Shown here: positions 24,185 to 34,300 of the stretch, piece after piece
How the letters are laid out: each line of letters begins with the position of its first letter
Numbering within the stretch: position 1 is the first letter of the stretch
Origin: Planctomycetota bacterium
Lineage (GTDB): Bacteria > Planctomycetota > Brocadiia > Brocadiales > Bathyanammoxibiaceae
Reading direction: 5' to 3'
NCBI GenBank assembly: GCA_016209685.1
Contig: JACQVQ010000009.1
Coordinates: forward strand, 186,001-250,000
DNA length: 64,000 bases
Notes under the pieces: model-generated
Database searches by the model: none
Told to the model about the DNA's origin: nothing
Seen by the model: the letters and a program-made list of their open reading frames with translations, nothing else
Program-made: the position numbers and the translations under genes

Positions 24185-25108
24185 ATGAGACGCACACTCC
24201 TTGAGATACCTATCCCTTTCACGGATTGGCACCTGCCCATATATTCCTACGGTTTTATGCTGATGGTAGGGTTTATGATGGGCCTCTGGGTGGTGCGCAG
24301 GAAGGCATACGCAGAGGGTATGAACATGGATAGGATTAGTGACCTCTGCCTCTCTGTCCTTATTTCAAGTATCTTTGGCGCAAGGCTCCTCTTTATTCTG
24401 CACCACTACAGCGATTATGCCTCACAGCCCCTGGAGGCCTTTAAGCTCTTTAAAGGGGGACTTTCCTTTTACGGCGGGTTTTTCGCTGCCATAGCCACCG
24501 GCGCCCTGGCCTGCCGGCGTTGGAACCTCCCGCCATTGCGGTTATTGGATATGATGGCGGTGGGGCTGGCCCTGGGACTGGTCTTTGGCAGGATAGGTTG
24601 CTTCCTTAACGGGTGCTGTTACGGAGACCTTGCCCCTGACCTGGCCTGGGCGGTGACCTTTCCTAAGACCGTAGACGCCCAACGGAACATAGACGGTAGC
24701 CCTGCCTTCATCCACCACCTGGAGGAGGGCTGGGTGGGCTTTGCCGACCCGCACTCCCTCCCGGTACACCCCACACAACTCTATGAGTCTATGTGGGCCT
24801 TAATAATGTTTCTGGCACTGGACGCATTCTACAAGTATAAAAAAAGGGATGGAGAAGTGGTACTCCTTTTCTGCATCCTCTATGCCCCCATGCGTTTCTT
24901 CTTTGAGGTTCTGAGGGACGACAGCGAGGCCGTGCTTGCCGGCCTTACCGTGTCTCAGGTAATAGGCCTCCCCACCTTCCTTCTGGCCTTGTACCTGTTT
25001 GTTAACGGGAGGAGGAGGTTAGGGGTGTCTGGTCAGGTGGTAGTAATCCTCCCCCTGGTTTCTAGTCTCTTGCTCTTGGACGTAGGACATCTCCACGTCC
25101 CTGGCTAG
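24185..25108 (+). CDS. lgt: Phosphatidylglycerol--prolipoprotein diacylglyceryl transferase
   Basis: 307 residues with about seven membrane helices and the Lgt signature GRIGCFLNGCCYG (about 139-151). GGLSFYGGF and HPTQLYES are also conserved in the family. The enzyme adds diacylglycerol to the lipobox cysteine of prolipoproteins at the inner membrane, consistent with the several lipoproteins in this window. Its last 90 bases overlap the 3' end of hflX on the opposite strand, so the C-terminal tail after about residue 278 is shared DNA and may be an extension. Confidence 0.94.
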   Translation: MRRTLLEIPIPFTDWHLPIYSYGFMLMVGFMMGLWVVRRKAYAEGMNMDRISDLCLSVLISSIFGARLLFILHHYSDYASQPLEAFKLFKGGLSFYGGFFAAIATGALACRRWNLPPLRLLDMMAVGLALGLVFGRIGCFLNGCCYGDLAPDLAWAVTFPKTVDAQRNIDGSPAFIHHLEEGWVGFADPHSLPVHPTQLYESMWALIMFLALDAFYKYKKRDGEVVLLFCILYAPMRFFFEVLRDDSEAVLAGLTVSQVIGLPTFLLALYLFVNGRRRLGVSGQVVVILPLVSSLLLLDVGHLHVPG

Positions 25109-26362
25109 TTGGGAGATTTTGGGTATGTAACGCTCCTCCATGAGGAGGTGGAAGGAAATTTTGTGGCCGTGGAGTCTCTTACTCAGGACGTACCCCTTTT
25201 GGTAAAGGTAAGCGGTCAGCCTCCCGTCTTCTATCCCGCACGTAAGTCTTAGTTCCACGCATCTCCTGTCAAAAAACTCCTGCATCCTCTTCTTGAGTTC
25301 GGAGAGGCCCTCTCCCGTGAGGGAGGAGATGGCCACGGCCTCTGTATACATGGATTTAAAGAGTGTCAGTGTGGCCTCTTCAGTGAGGGCATCTATCTTG
25401 TTCAATGCCAGGAGCGTGGGTTTTAGTTCGCAGTGCAACTCCTTCAGTACCTCGTCAACGGCCTTAATCTGTTCCAGGGCCGCAGGGGAACTGACGTCTA
25501 CGACATGGAGTAAGAGGTCGGCCTGTTTGACCTCTTCAAGCGTGGCATGGAAAGAGCTAATCAGGTGATGGGGAAGCTTTTTGATAAAACCTACCGTATC
25601 GCTCAAGAGTACCCGCCTGCCGTTTTCCAGGTGGAGGGTACGGGTCTTGGTGTCCAGGGTGGAAAAGAGTTTATCCTCTACGATGACCCCTGCCTGGGTG
25701 AGGGAGTTCATGAGGGTGGACTTTCCGGCGTTAGTATAACCTACCAGGGAGACCTTGAGGCAGTTACTGCGGGCGGCCACCTGGTGGTGTCTACGGTCTT
25801 CAATCCCCTTGAGTCTCTTTCTGAGTTCAAATATCTTTTTGGAGACCAGACGGCGGTCTACCTCTAGCTGTTTTTCCCCGGGGCCTCTGGTCCCTATGCC
25901 CCCTTCTATCCTGTCCAGGTGGACCCACATCCTCTTTAGCCTGGGGAGTGTGTATTCTAACTGGGCCAGTTCCACCTGTGTCTGTGCCTGTGAGGTACTG
26001 GCACGGGTGGCAAAGATGTAGAGGATGAGCTCGCTTCTATCCACTACCTTGGCATTGAGGAGATGCTCCAGGTTCCTTACCTGGGCTGGGGTGAGGTCGT
26101 CATCGCAGATGACTACGTCTATATCCCTGTCCCTGCAGAGGGCGGCTAGTTCTTCTGCCTTGCCCCTCCCGATGTAATAGGTGGGGTCAATCCTGTCCCT
26201 TCTTTGCAAGACGTTCTCTACGACTTTTGCCCCTGCCGTCTCGGCCAGGCGGCCCAACTCTTCCAGTGAATCACCATTAGCCGAACCTTTGGAAGGCAAG
26301 GTCCCGAGGAGGATGGCCCTCTCTGCCCTTACGGAGAGTTCTTTTCTCTTCTCTTCTACCAC
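25019..26362 (-). CDS. hflX: GTPase HflX
   Basis: 447 residues starting at GTG 26362 with TAAGGAGT upstream. The N-terminal HflX domain (LLGTLPSKG, PTYYIGRGKAEEL, CDDDLTPAQVRNLE) is followed by a GTPase domain with GYTNAGKST, DTVGFIKKLP and NKID. HflX splits ribosomes and rescues stalled ones, especially under stress. The glycine-rich IGTRGPGEKQLEVDRR segment before the G domain is characteristic. It ends inside lgt on the opposite strand. Confidence 0.95.
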   Translation of the reverse strand: MVEEKRKELSVRAERAILLGTLPSKGSANGDSLEELGRLAETAGAKVVENVLQRRDRIDPTYYIGRGKAEELAALCRDRDIDVVICDDDLTPAQVRNLEHLLNAKVVDRSELILYIFATRASTSQAQTQVELAQLEYTLPRLKRMWVHLDRIEGGIGTRGPGEKQLEVDRRLVSKKIFELRKRLKGIEDRRHHQVAARSNCLKVSLVGYTNAGKSTLMNSLTQAGVIVEDKLFSTLDTKTRTLHLENGRRVLLSDTVGFIKKLPHHLISSFHATLEEVKQADLLLHVVDVSSPAALEQIKAVDEVLKELHCELKPTLLALNKIDALTEEATLTLFKSMYTEAVAISSLTGEGLSELKKRMQEFFDRRCVELRLTCGIEDGRLTAYLYQKGYVLSKRLHGHKISFHLLMEERYIPKISQLARDVEMSYVQEQETRNQGEDYYHLTRHP

Positions 26363-26390
26363 TTAACTCCTTAAAAAAGTGGTCAATTTT

Positions 26391-26410
26391 CGCCCGCCTC
26401 AGGCGGGCGG
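26391..26410. repeat. CGCCCGCCTCAGGCGGGCG palindrome
   Basis: A perfect GCCCGCCT/AGGCGGGC hairpin between hflX and the yebC-like gene, without a T-run. It is a member of the dispersed CCGCCTNAGGCGG family. Confidence 0.8.
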
Positions 26411-26457
26411 CACTTTTATAGAATTATAGCACCTTAAGGGCGGTTTCATCAATAGGC

Positions 26458-27216
26458 TCAGCGTTTGGTCTGCATCTCCAGCAGTAAATCCTTGGGGAGG
26501 TTGAAGTTGGCATAGACCCCCTGGACGTCGTCATGGTCCTCCAGGACCTCCATCAACTCTATCACCCTCTTTCCCGTGGCCTCGTCCACGTCAATAGACG
26601 TCTTTGGTGTCCAGGTAAGTTCTGCAGACTCAAAGGGAATGTCCCGTTCCTTGAGTATCTTTTTTATCCTATCAAAATCACTGGGGAGGCAGACGACCTG
26701 GTAGACCTGTTCTACTGAAAGGACATCCTCTGCCCCTGCCTCCAGTGCAAGCATCATAAGTTTATCTTCTTCCACTTTTTTACTATCCACAATGAACATG
26801 CCCCTCTTTTCAAAGAGCCAGGAGACACAGCCGCCAGCCCCAAGGCTTCCTCCGAAGCGTTCAAATGTCTTCCTGATTTCTGAGGTAGTACGGTTTCGGT
26901 TATCGGTAACTGCCTCTGCCATGACGGCCACCCCGTTGGGGCCATATCCCTCGTAAAGGTATTCGTACAGCTCCTCTCCGCCTGCGGCAACCCCTGCACC
27001 TTTCTGGATGGCCCTCTCAATGTTGTCCTTGGGCATGTTGGCGTCTCTGGCCTTTTCTATGGCATATTGCAACTTTATGTTAAGGTCTGGATTCCCGCCC
27101 CCCTCTCTGGCCGCGATAGTAATGTTCCTGGCCAGTTTGGAGAATATCTTCCCCTTTTTGGCATCTACTGCCCCTTTTTTCCTCTTAATGGTTGCCCAAT
27201 GAGAATGTCCAGACAT
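26458..27216 (-). CDS. YebC/PmpR family protein
   Basis: 252 residues, full length for YebC/TACO1. It begins MSGHSHWATIKRKKGAVDAKKGK and has NMPKDNIERAIQKGAG and YEGYGPNGVAVM, which are diagnostic. Members have been described as transcription regulators and, more recently, as factors that help ribosomes through proline stretches. The gene lies 28 bases after the TPR lipoprotein gene start region boundary, in the same direction, with no ruvC neighbour. Confidence 0.95.
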   Translation of the reverse strand: MSGHSHWATIKRKKGAVDAKKGKIFSKLARNITIAAREGGGNPDLNIKLQYAIEKARDANMPKDNIERAIQKGAGVAAGGEELYEYLYEGYGPNGVAVMAEAVTDNRNRTTSEIRKTFERFGGSLGAGGCVSWLFEKRGMFIVDSKKVEEDKLMMLALEAGAEDVLSVEQVYQVVCLPSDFDRIKKILKERDIPFESAELTWTPKTSIDVDEATGKRVIELMEVLEDHDDVQGVYANFNLPKDLLLEMQTKR

Positions 27217-27243
27217 TTTTGTTCCTCGCTATATTTCCTTTAA

Positions 27244-28917
27244 TTACGGGCTGGGATATTCTTCCTGAACTTCTTCTTCAAGTCTTTTTAAGGAATCCAG
27301 TCTTTTGAGTCTTTCCTGTATCCACAGGTGTATCTGTTCATCCTTTGAACCCTTTAGTGGGTTCTGAAAGGCCTTCTGCCACTCCTTGTCGGCGGACTCC
27401 CATTGTCCCAGGCTGTAGTAGACCTCTCCGAGGTGTTTGAAAATCTCCGGGTCGGGAGATTCTCTGGCGGCTTCCAGGAGTTTCTGGAGGGCCTGCTCCA
27501 GGCGGGGATCCTCTTGCCCCTCCGTGGCCTGTTTGTAGTATACCCAGCCCAGACTATCAATATAGGCCCCGTTGTTGGGTTGTGCCTGGAGGGCCTTCTC
27601 TACCAGTTTCAAGGCCTCCCCGAGCTCTTTTCCCCTTTCGGCGTAGAAGTAGCCCAGGAAGTTGCTGGCCTCATGAGAATTGGGGTCTATCCTAAGGACG
27701 TCCTTGAGTGCCTTCTCTGCGGCCTCTCCATAATTGGCCGTGTAGTAGAGGTTAGCCAGGAGGAGGCGAAGGTCCTTGCTCTTTTCCTCTTCTACTGCCT
27801 TAACGGCCTCTTCCAATACCTCCCTGGCCTCTGGTTCCCTCTGCTGGGCGATGAGGAGTTGGGCAAGTGCAAGGTATTCCCTCTGGTCCTGACTGCCACT
27901 GGCTATCTTTCTGAATAGCAGGTTAATAGCCTTTCCCTGGACGAATTCTGCGTCTTCAAGACGGGAGGTCTTCTTGTAGAGTCCAGCCAGATAGGCATAA
28001 GCTACCCATGTGTCCGGAGAGGCGTCCAGAAAGGCCTCGGCTTCCTTTACGGCCTCTTGCAGTTCCCCCAGTTCTTCATAGACCATGGCAAGGTATAACC
28101 TAGCCTGTCCCAGGGAGGGGTTAAGGGCCTTGGCCATTTCGAGTCTCTCTCTGGCATTGAGGAAGTCCTTAGCCTCGGCATAGGCGATGCCAAGCTGGCA
28201 GCAGAGGAGACCTTCGTTCACGGAGACGTTTAATCGGAAGATATCCTTAAGACAGGGGATGGCCTTGAGTGGCTCCCCTTTTTGCAGGTACAGGTTGGCC
28301 AGACGATACAGGGCATCGGCCACAAGGGTGGGGTCTATGTTAGTAACGTCACTCCTGGTAGCCCTTTCAAATGCCTTGATGGCCTCCTCTGGCCTTTCTT
28401 CTTTCTGGTAGATGTCCCCCAGGGTGTAGTGAATCCTGAAGTCATCTGGTGAGATTTTGGCAAGTTTCTCTATATATTTCAGGGCCTGCTCTTTCTTTCC
28501 CACCTGCATGTAACAACCTATCACGTATTTTAGGAACCTATCGGACTGCGGGTCACCCTCCAGGGCCTTTTCAAAGTATTGGCCGGCCTTGTCCCAATCG
28601 CCGTCTAGCAGGGTATGGTAACCCGCACAAAAATTACTCAGTACCTCCAGGGAGGGGCCGGCCCCCCCTGTCGCAGGCCGGGCAGTCGTGCCGGGCGACA
28701 AGGCAGTGTCCGCCTTAGCCCCGTCCCCTATTGGTGCGGGGCTGGGCGGACGTGGAGCGATTGATCCGCCTGGGGCGGATAAGGGAGACTGGGCAGTCTG
28801 GGTAAGAGGGGCAGGGGACTGAGGGGCTTGAGCCTCTTCCAGTCTCTCTGAGGAGAGACACCCAGAACAAACTAAAACGTACAAACAAAAGAGTAGAACA
28901 AACATTACACTTTTCAC
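27244..28917 (-). CDS. TPR-repeat lipoprotein
   Basis: 557 residues. A lipoprotein signal peptide ends in a plausible lipobox (VLVCSGC, Cys about 20). A Pro/Ala-rich linker (about 25-85) follows, partly encoded by CCGCCTGGGGCGG-type repeat DNA. The remainder is a series of about ten tetratricopeptide repeats (for example DRFLKYVIGCYMQVGKKEQALKYIEKLAK, ARLYLAMVYEELGELQEAVKEAE, AYIDSLGWVYYKQ). Outer-membrane TPR lipoproteins typically scaffold envelope complexes. The partner cannot be told from the neighbours (yebC-like gene and YHS protein gene). Confidence 0.85.
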   Translation of the reverse strand: MKSVMFVLLFCLYVLVCSGCLSSERLEEAQAPQSPAPLTQTAQSPLSAPGGSIAPRPPSPAPIGDGAKADTALSPGTTARPATGGAGPSLEVLSNFCAGYHTLLDGDWDKAGQYFEKALEGDPQSDRFLKYVIGCYMQVGKKEQALKYIEKLAKISPDDFRIHYTLGDIYQKEERPEEAIKAFERATRSDVTNIDPTLVADALYRLANLYLQKGEPLKAIPCLKDIFRLNVSVNEGLLCCQLGIAYAEAKDFLNARERLEMAKALNPSLGQARLYLAMVYEELGELQEAVKEAEAFLDASPDTWVAYAYLAGLYKKTSRLEDAEFVQGKAINLLFRKIASGSQDQREYLALAQLLIAQQREPEAREVLEEAVKAVEEEKSKDLRLLLANLYYTANYGEAAEKALKDVLRIDPNSHEASNFLGYFYAERGKELGEALKLVEKALQAQPNNGAYIDSLGWVYYKQATEGQEDPRLEQALQKLLEAARESPDPEIFKHLGEVYYSLGQWESADKEWQKAFQNPLKGSKDEQIHLWIQERLKRLDSLKRLEEEVQEEYPSP

Positions 28918-28941
28918 TTATATCCCTATCGTCCGTTTCTG

Positions 28942-29280
28942 CTAATCGCCACCCTTATGTTTGCCACGGCAATGCGCCGCGTCGTGGGCCTTCTTTTCGC
29001 ACGGGCAGGTGGCAGACTCACCCCTGCAGTACGGACACGCGGCCGCATCCGGACAGAAGCAGGCATACTTAACTGGCTCCTTGAGGAATTCAGCCTTGCA
29101 TTTATCCGAGCAGAAGCTGTACTTCTTCCCACTGTACTCCGTAACGTGAGGTGTGTCCTTGCCTGCCTTCATCCCGCATACGGGGTCATACATATTCCTG
29201 CCCTCCTGGGCAATTGCCAGGGAGCTCCACCCTAATGCCAGAAAGGCCACCAGGGTTAATAGGCATGCTCTTCTAAACAT
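28942..29280 (-). CDS. YHS-domain protein with Cys/His-rich tail, secreted
   Basis: 112 residues from ATG 29280, chosen because GGAGGGAAGG lies upstream and it gives a clean signal peptide (LLTLVAFLALGWSSLAIA); an upstream ATG would overlap hisG. The YHS domain reads YDPVCGMKAGKDTPHVTEYSGKKYSFCSDKCKAEFLKEP with all its Cys residues. A tail with many Cys and His (CFCPDAAACPYC, CPCEKKAHDAAHC, HKGG) follows. YHS domains bind metals, often copper or other soft metals. The combination suggests a periplasmic metal-binding protein; the exact role is unknown. Confidence 0.8.
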   Translation of the reverse strand: MFRRACLLTLVAFLALGWSSLAIAQEGRNMYDPVCGMKAGKDTPHVTEYSGKKYSFCSDKCKAEFLKEPVKYACFCPDAAACPYCRGESATCPCEKKAHDAAHCRGKHKGGD

Positions 29281-29299
29281 GACCTTCCCTCCTTTTCTT

Positions 29300-30172
29300 T
29301 TAAAGTACGACTTTGTTAAGTGAGTACTCAATGATCCCTTCAGCCCCTGCCCTTTTTAATTCCGGGATGATGCGCCTGGCCACCGATTCATCTATAACCG
29401 TCTCTATGGCATAGCCTGCCCCCTCTGCCAGGGGGGAGACTGTGGGCCTTCTCAAGGCGGGGAGTTTCTTGAGCACTTGTTCCAAACTGCTATTAGGAAC
29501 GTTCATCTTCAGACCTACCTTTTCCCCTGCGATGATGGCCCCAGTGAAGAGCATGGCCAGGTTTTCTATCTTCTCCTTCTTCCACGGGTCTTTCCAGGAG
29601 TTGTGATTAGCGATAAAGAGTGTAGTGGACTCCATGACGGTATCCAAAATCCTGAGGTTATTTGCCCTGAGGCTGGAGCCGGTCTCGGTAAGTTCCACTA
29701 TGGCGTCCACCAAGTGTGGGGCCTTGGCCTCCGTGGCCCCATGGGAGAATTCTATTTCTGCAGTAACCCCCCTTTCTGAGAGATAATCCCTCGTTACGTT
29801 TACCAGTTCCGTGGCTATCCTCTTTCCCTGTAGGTCTGAGACCTTACGGATAGAGGAGTCTTCCGGTACCGCCATCACCCAGCGGACCTTGGTAAGCTGT
29901 TGTTTGGCATAGACCAGGCTGGCTACCACCTTTACGTCCGAGCCGTTTTCTTTGACCCAATCCGCCCCCGTGAGTCCTGCGTCTATTATCCCCTTTTCCA
30001 CGTAACGGGACATATCCTGGGGGCGGATGAGCCGCCCTTCAAGTTCCTCGTCATCTATTGATGGGTAGTAAGACCTCTGGGGTACCCTTACCTTGTACCC
30101 CGCCCGTTTCATCATCTCTACGGTTGCCTCTTGAAGGCTCCCCTTGGGTATGCCTAATATAAGACTTGCCAT
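29300..30172 (-). CDS. hisG: ATP phosphoribosyltransferase (long form)
   Basis: 290 residues, the length of the long HisG form with a C-terminal regulatory domain, which does not need HisZ. Motifs include [30 protein letters not shown] and [22 protein letters not shown]. It catalyses the first step of histidine synthesis from ATP and PRPP. The C-terminal part ([10 protein letters not shown]) is the histidine-binding ACT-like domain, so feedback inhibition is expected. It directly follows rbfA with no gap, so it is probably transcribed with the nusA-infB operon. Confidence 0.95.
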   Translation of the reverse strand: MASLILGIPKGSLQEATVEMMKRAGYKVRVPQRSYYPSIDDEELEGRLIRPQDMSRYVEKGIIDAGLTGADWVKENGSDVKVVASLVYAKQQLTKVRWVMAVPEDSSIRKVSDLQGKRIATELVNVTRDYLSERGVTAEIEFSHGATEAKAPHLVDAIVELTETGSSLRANNLRILDTVMESTTLFIANHNSWKDPWKKEKIENLAMLFTGAIIAGEKVGLKMNVPNSSLEQVLKKLPALRRPTVSPLAEGAGYAIETVIDESVARRIIPELKRAGAEGIIEYSLNKVVL

Positions 30173-30529
30173 TCAGGTATTTTCTTCCTCCCTGGTTATC
30201 TCGTCAATAAGTTTTGCTACACGTAGTCCTCTGTCCATGGAGTCGTCCAGACAGAAGCTCAATATGGGTACGTAACGGAGGCTCAGGTGCTCTCCCACCA
30301 GGGACTGGATGTGTCCCCTGGCCTTCCCCAGTATCGCAAGGGTCTTTTTCTTTATATCCTCATCTCCCATGATGGAGACGTATATCCTGGCGGTACGAAA
30401 GTCTATGGAGGGTTCGGCCCTGGTTACCGTGACGAGACGGATCCTTGGGTCTTTTACCTCGTAGAGGAGGGCCTTGCCTGTCTCACGCCGCAGGGCCTCT
30501 GCCACTTTCTTAAATTTGCGGGTGTTCAT
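30173..30529 (-). CDS. rbfA: Ribosome-binding factor A
   Basis: 118 residues from ATG 30529 (MNTRKFKKVAEALRRE); a TTG 21 bases earlier is less likely. The RbfA KH-like fold is recognisable from ALLYEVKDPRIRLVTVTRAEPSIDFRTARIYVSIMG and RYVPILSFCLDDSMDRG. It helps mature the 30S subunit. Its place after infB and DUF503 matches the common nusA-infB-rbfA order. Confidence 0.93.
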   Translation of the reverse strand: MNTRKFKKVAEALRRETGKALLYEVKDPRIRLVTVTRAEPSIDFRTARIYVSIMGDEDIKKKTLAILGKARGHIQSLVGEHLSLRYVPILSFCLDDSMDRGLRVAKLIDEITREEENT

Positions 30530-30599
30530 AGTGAAAATTACAAATTCCAAATTTCAAATTAAAACATGCGATTTGTAATCTGTAATTTGTAATTTGCCT
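30530..30599. repeat. AT-rich AATTTGTAATTTGTAA repeat
   Basis: The rbfA-DUF503 gap consists of short AT-rich words (AATTACAAATT, AATTTCAAATT, ATTTGTAATCTGTAATTTG) in both orientations. It can fold on itself and contrasts with the surrounding base composition. Confidence 0.6.
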
Positions 30600-30881
30600 T
30601 TACAGGAGCTCCAGTTCGTAGTCTATTAGCTCCACCTGTGGGAAGGTCCTGACGAAGTTCACCAGGGTGGATAGACTACCATTGACATACCTCTTATCGT
30701 TGCTCACCATGGCCGCCGCCAGTGTGCTGTATTGACGGTGGTCAAGGGCCTCCATCTCAGAGAAGGAGACATTGAAGTTCTGCCTTACCCTGTCTTTAAG
30801 ACTATTTAGTACCCTCCGCTTATCCTTCAGGGAGTGGGAATTCCTGAGGACCAGCTTGATACTTAATATCCCAATAGTCAT
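30600..30881 (-). CDS. DUF503 (YlxP-like) family protein
   Basis: 93 residues, matching the small DUF503 family that is usually placed between infB and rbfA. Characteristic segments are NSHSLKDKRRVLNSLKDRVRQNFNVSFSE and the C-terminal EVELIDYE-like QVELIDYELE. The function is unproven; the operon position suggests a role in ribosome assembly or translation. Confidence 0.9.
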   Translation of the reverse strand: MTIGILSIKLVLRNSHSLKDKRRVLNSLKDRVRQNFNVSFSEMEALDHRQYSTLAAAMVSNDKRYVNGSLSTLVNFVRTFPQVELIDYELELL

Positions 30882-30968
30882 AAAATATAGAAGAATCTGC
30901 TCGTCAAGACCAGGTATTAGTGCCGTTCCAACCCTTCCTGCCTAATTTACCCCAAACGCCGTACGGCA

Positions 30969-33218
30969 TTAGCTAAGGGTGCGGGCAATCTGCTGGATTT
31001 CATAGGCCTCAACGGTGTCTCCCACCTTTATGTCGTCAAAACCAGCTATCTTTATACCACACTCAAGCCCTTGACGGACCTCCTTAACGTCCTCTTTTAC
31101 AATCTTCAAAGAGGCCAGCTTACCCTCAAAAAGGACTGCACCGTCCCTTGTTACCCTGATTATGGAATTTCTATTTATCTTCCCACTCTTTACTACACAG
31201 CCTGCCACATTGCCAAATCTTGAGATCTTAAATACCTGTTTAATCTCCACCTGGCCGGTTACTACCTCTTTCTTCTCAGGTTCCAGCAGCCCTTCCATAG
31301 CGGCCTTTACGTCTCTGGTAATGTCATAGATGACCTGGTAGTGTCTAATCTCCACCCCCCTGCCTTCGGCCAGACCGGCAACGCCTTCTTCCAGGGCGAC
31401 GTAAAAGCCTATAATAATGGCATCCGATGCATCGGCGAGGATGACGTCTGACTCAGTAATGCTCCCTATTCCGCTGTGGAGGATTCTGACCTTTACCTCC
31501 CCTGTAGAAAGCTCCTCCAGCATATTTTCTAACACTTCCAGAGAGCCCTTGACATCGGCCTTCAGGATTAGCTTGAGTTCCTTGACCTTGCCTGCCTCAA
31601 TCTTGGTATAGAGGTTCTCCAGGCTTACGTGGCCGCGTTCTTTGAGGCCGGCCTCTCTCAGTTGTTTCTGCCTGTCCAGGGCGATGCCCTTGGCCCTCTG
31701 CATATCCTTTAGGACATAAAATTTTTCCCCTGCCTCCGGGATGGTAGAGAGGTCGGAGACAGACACTGGATAGGATGGGCCTGCCTCTGTAACCGCCTGG
31801 CCCCTGTCGTTGTACATGGCCCTTACCCTGCCCGAGGCTTGTCCGCACAGGAGTGGGTCTCCAAGGTGCAGTGTGCCATCCTGGACAATGACAGTAGCCA
31901 CCACGCCCCTGCCCTCGTGGAGCCTGGCCTCCAGGACCACCCCCCTGGCCGTACCTTTGGGGTTAGCCTTTAATTCCAGTATCTCCGCCTCCAGGAGTAG
32001 CCTCTCCAGGAGTTCGTCCAATCCCTTTTTAGTGGTGGCGGAGGTCTCTACAAAACCCGTCTTCCCACCCCACTCCTCGGGTACGAGGCCCAGTTTGGAC
32101 AGTTGCTGTTTCACCCTCATAGGGTTGGCCTCTGGCTTGTCTATCTTGTTGATTGCTACCACTACGGGTACCCCTGCGGCCTTGGCGTGGTTTAGGGCCT
32201 CTTCCGTTTGGGGCATAACGCCATCATCAGCGGCCACTACCAGTACCGCCACATCGGTGGCCTGGGAGCCCCTGGCCCTCATGGCAGTAAAGGCCTCGTG
32301 GCCAGGGGTATCAAGGAACACTACGGAACGGCCATTGGTCTCTACCCGGTAGGCACCTATGTGCTGGGTGATACCCCCAACCTCCCCGCCCGCCACGTTA
32401 GTCTTCCTTATGGCGTCCAGCAGGCTGGTCTTGCCGTGGTCTACGTGCCCCATAAAAGTAACTATAGGTGGTCTTGCTACTAGGTCAGCTGTCCTGGAAG
32501 GTACCGCAAGCTCTACTTTCAGCTCCTCTTCGGGGCGTTTTGCCTTCTTGCACTCTACCTCTATTCCGAAGTCCAGGGCAAGGAGTGCCACGGTCTCTTC
32601 GTCTAGTGACTGGTTCATGGTAGCCCCAATATTGTGTTCCATCAGGAGCTTGGTAATGATATTACTGGCCTTTATCCCCAGTTTACTTGAGAGGTCTTTG
32701 ACTGTTATAGGGGTCTCCAGGGTAACTTTCTGTCCCCTTGGGACCACCTTGAGGGCGGCGGGGGCAACCTCTTTGGGCACCCTTCTGGCCCTCCTCCAGT
32801 GGGGTACAAAGGCTGGTCCTGCCGGCCTCCTCAAAGTAGGGTGGCGAGAGACTTTGATAAACTTTCCTGATGGGACAGGTTTTAGTGAAATCTCGCCAGG
32901 TATGACTTCGCCAGGTTCAATTTTGGGTCTTTCTTTAGGTGGTAGTGGGGCAGTAGGCGGTGCGGCGGTGGGCCGTAGGGGGGGCGTTGGTATCCTGGCC
33001 TCTAGGACCTCTTTCTCTTGTTTCTCCGTGGGAGGCACAGGGGTTGGAGGGGTCTCTTTGGGTCTGAAGAGGTTCCGTACGTTCTCTACGTCCTTCTCCT
33101 CTATGGTGTTAGCGTGGTGGGTGACATAAGAGAGGCCTAGCTCCTTGCATTTTTCTATAATCAGGCCACTCTTTATCCCTAGCTCCTTAGCCAGTGCGCT
33201 AACCCTAATTTTTGTCAT
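30969..33218 (-). CDS. infB: Translation initiation factor IF-2
   Basis: 749 residues from ATG 33218, chosen because AAGGTG lies 6 bases upstream (a GTG 9 bases earlier is possible). Domains in order are an N-terminal IF2_N helix ([15 protein letters not shown]), a Pro-rich linker, a second IF2_N region ([21 protein letters not shown]), a GTPase domain ([27 protein letters not shown]) and two beta barrels. It brings initiator tRNA to the 30S subunit. It overlaps the end of nusA by 14 bases. Confidence 0.97.
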   Translation of the reverse strand: MTKIRVSALAKELGIKSGLIIEKCKELGLSYVTHHANTIEEKDVENVRNLFRPKETPPTPVPPTEKQEKEVLEARIPTPPLRPTAAPPTAPLPPKERPKIEPGEVIPGEISLKPVPSGKFIKVSRHPTLRRPAGPAFVPHWRRARRVPKEVAPAALKVVPRGQKVTLETPITVKDLSSKLGIKASNIITKLLMEHNIGATMNQSLDEETVALLALDFGIEVECKKAKRPEEELKVELAVPSRTADLVARPPIVTFMGHVDHGKTSLLDAIRKTNVAGGEVGGITQHIGAYRVETNGRSVVFLDTPGHEAFTAMRARGSQATDVAVLVVAADDGVMPQTEEALNHAKAAGVPVVVAINKIDKPEANPMRVKQQLSKLGLVPEEWGGKTGFVETSATTKKGLDELLERLLLEAEILELKANPKGTARGVVLEARLHEGRGVVATVIVQDGTLHLGDPLLCGQASGRVRAMYNDRGQAVTEAGPSYPVSVSDLSTIPEAGEKFYVLKDMQRAKGIALDRQKQLREAGLKERGHVSLENLYTKIEAGKVKELKLILKADVKGSLEVLENMLEELSTGEVKVRILHSGIGSITESDVILADASDAIIIGFYVALEEGVAGLAEGRGVEIRHYQVIYDITRDVKAAMEGLLEPEKKEVVTGQVEIKQVFKISRFGNVAGCVVKSGKINRNSIIRVTRDGAVLFEGKLASLKIVKEDVKEVRQGLECGIKIAGFDDIKVGDTVEAYEIQQIARTLS

Positions 33219-34275
33219 GGACTGCACCTTCTTTATTCTCTGATTCTTTCTCCTCAGAGATAGTGGTTAATTCTCCCTGCCCCGTGGTCTCTACAGGGAC
33301 TTCCTTCGTCTCTTGGGCAGTGGGAGTTCCCCTCTGAGAATACTCTTGTTCGGTCAGTATGTCAATGTCCCAGCCTGTTAATCTGGAGGCCAGGCGGACG
33401 TTCTGCCCCCTCTTGCCTATGGCCAGGGAGAGTTGGTCCTCAGGCACCACCACGGTAGCCTGTTTAGTCTCGGGGGATAGCACTATGCCGGTGATTTCGG
33501 CAGGCTTTAGGGTATTGGGTATGAGTGCCTCTGGGGCCTCGTCCCAACGGATTATGTCTATCTTCTCCCCGCCCAGTTCATCTACGATGTTTTTTATCCT
33601 AGTACCCCTGACCCCTACGCACGCCCCTACACAATCTACCTGGGGGGCTTCCGATATTACGGCTATCTTTGTCCTGTAGCCGGCCTCACGGGCTATGGTC
33701 TTTATCTTTATGATTCCCTCGGCAATCTCCGGCACCTCCAGTTCAAAGAGCTTCCTGATGAAGTCCGGATGGTTTCTGGAGAGGATGATCCTGACCCTCT
33801 GGCCTACTTTGCTTACGTCTAAAAGGATGGCACGGAGCCTCTCTCCCGGACGGTAGACCTCGCCGGGGATCTGTTCCGACTTGGGTAGGAGTGCCTCAGC
33901 CTTTCCTAGCATTGCCATTACGTTAGGGCCCTCCATACGCTGGACAATCCCTGTGACCAGGGTGCCCTTTTTAGGGAGAAATTCTTCGCAAATCACGTCC
34001 CGTTCAGCCTCTCGTATCTTCTGTGTCATAATCTGCTTGGCAGTGTGGGCGCTTATCCTCCCCAGTTCTGCCGGGTCTATCTTCTTATCCCCCTCCATGG
34101 CCGTAATTTCGCCGGTCTGCCTATCTATCTTTATAGAGATGTTCTCTTTAGAGACAAAGTGCTTCTTGGCCACCGCCAGGAGGGCAGCCTCTATGCCCTG
34201 TAAGATTATCTCCCTATCTATGGCCTTATCTTTATGCAGAGCTCCTACCAGTCTGAGAAGTTCTTCTCTATCCAC
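33205..34275 (-). CDS. nusA: Transcription termination/antitermination factor NusA
   Basis: 356 residues from GTG 34275, chosen because GGAGG lies 7 bases upstream; an extended start further upstream would translate a palindromic leader. It has an N-terminal RNA polymerase-binding domain, an S1 domain (KGTLVTGIVQRMEG) and two KH domains (GACVGVRGTRIKNIVDELGGEKIDIIRW and SLAIGKRGQNVRLASRLTG). The usual C-terminal acidic repeats are short. rimP, normally just upstream, is absent. A perfect hairpin with a T-run stands in the leader and could let NusA control its own operon. Confidence 0.95.
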   Translation of the reverse strand: MDREELLRLVGALHKDKAIDREIILQGIEAALLAVAKKHFVSKENISIKIDRQTGEITAMEGDKKIDPAELGRISAHTAKQIMTQKIREAERDVICEEFLPKKGTLVTGIVQRMEGPNVMAMLGKAEALLPKSEQIPGEVYRPGERLRAILLDVSKVGQRVRIILSRNHPDFIRKLFELEVPEIAEGIIKIKTIAREAGYRTKIAVISEAPQVDCVGACVGVRGTRIKNIVDELGGEKIDIIRWDEAPEALIPNTLKPAEITGIVLSPETKQATVVVPEDQLSLAIGKRGQNVRLASRLTGWDIDILTEQEYSQRGTPTAQETKEVPVETTGQGELTTISEEKESENKEGAVHDKN

Positions 34276-34300
34276 TGGTGACCCTCCTACGGGATAAAAG

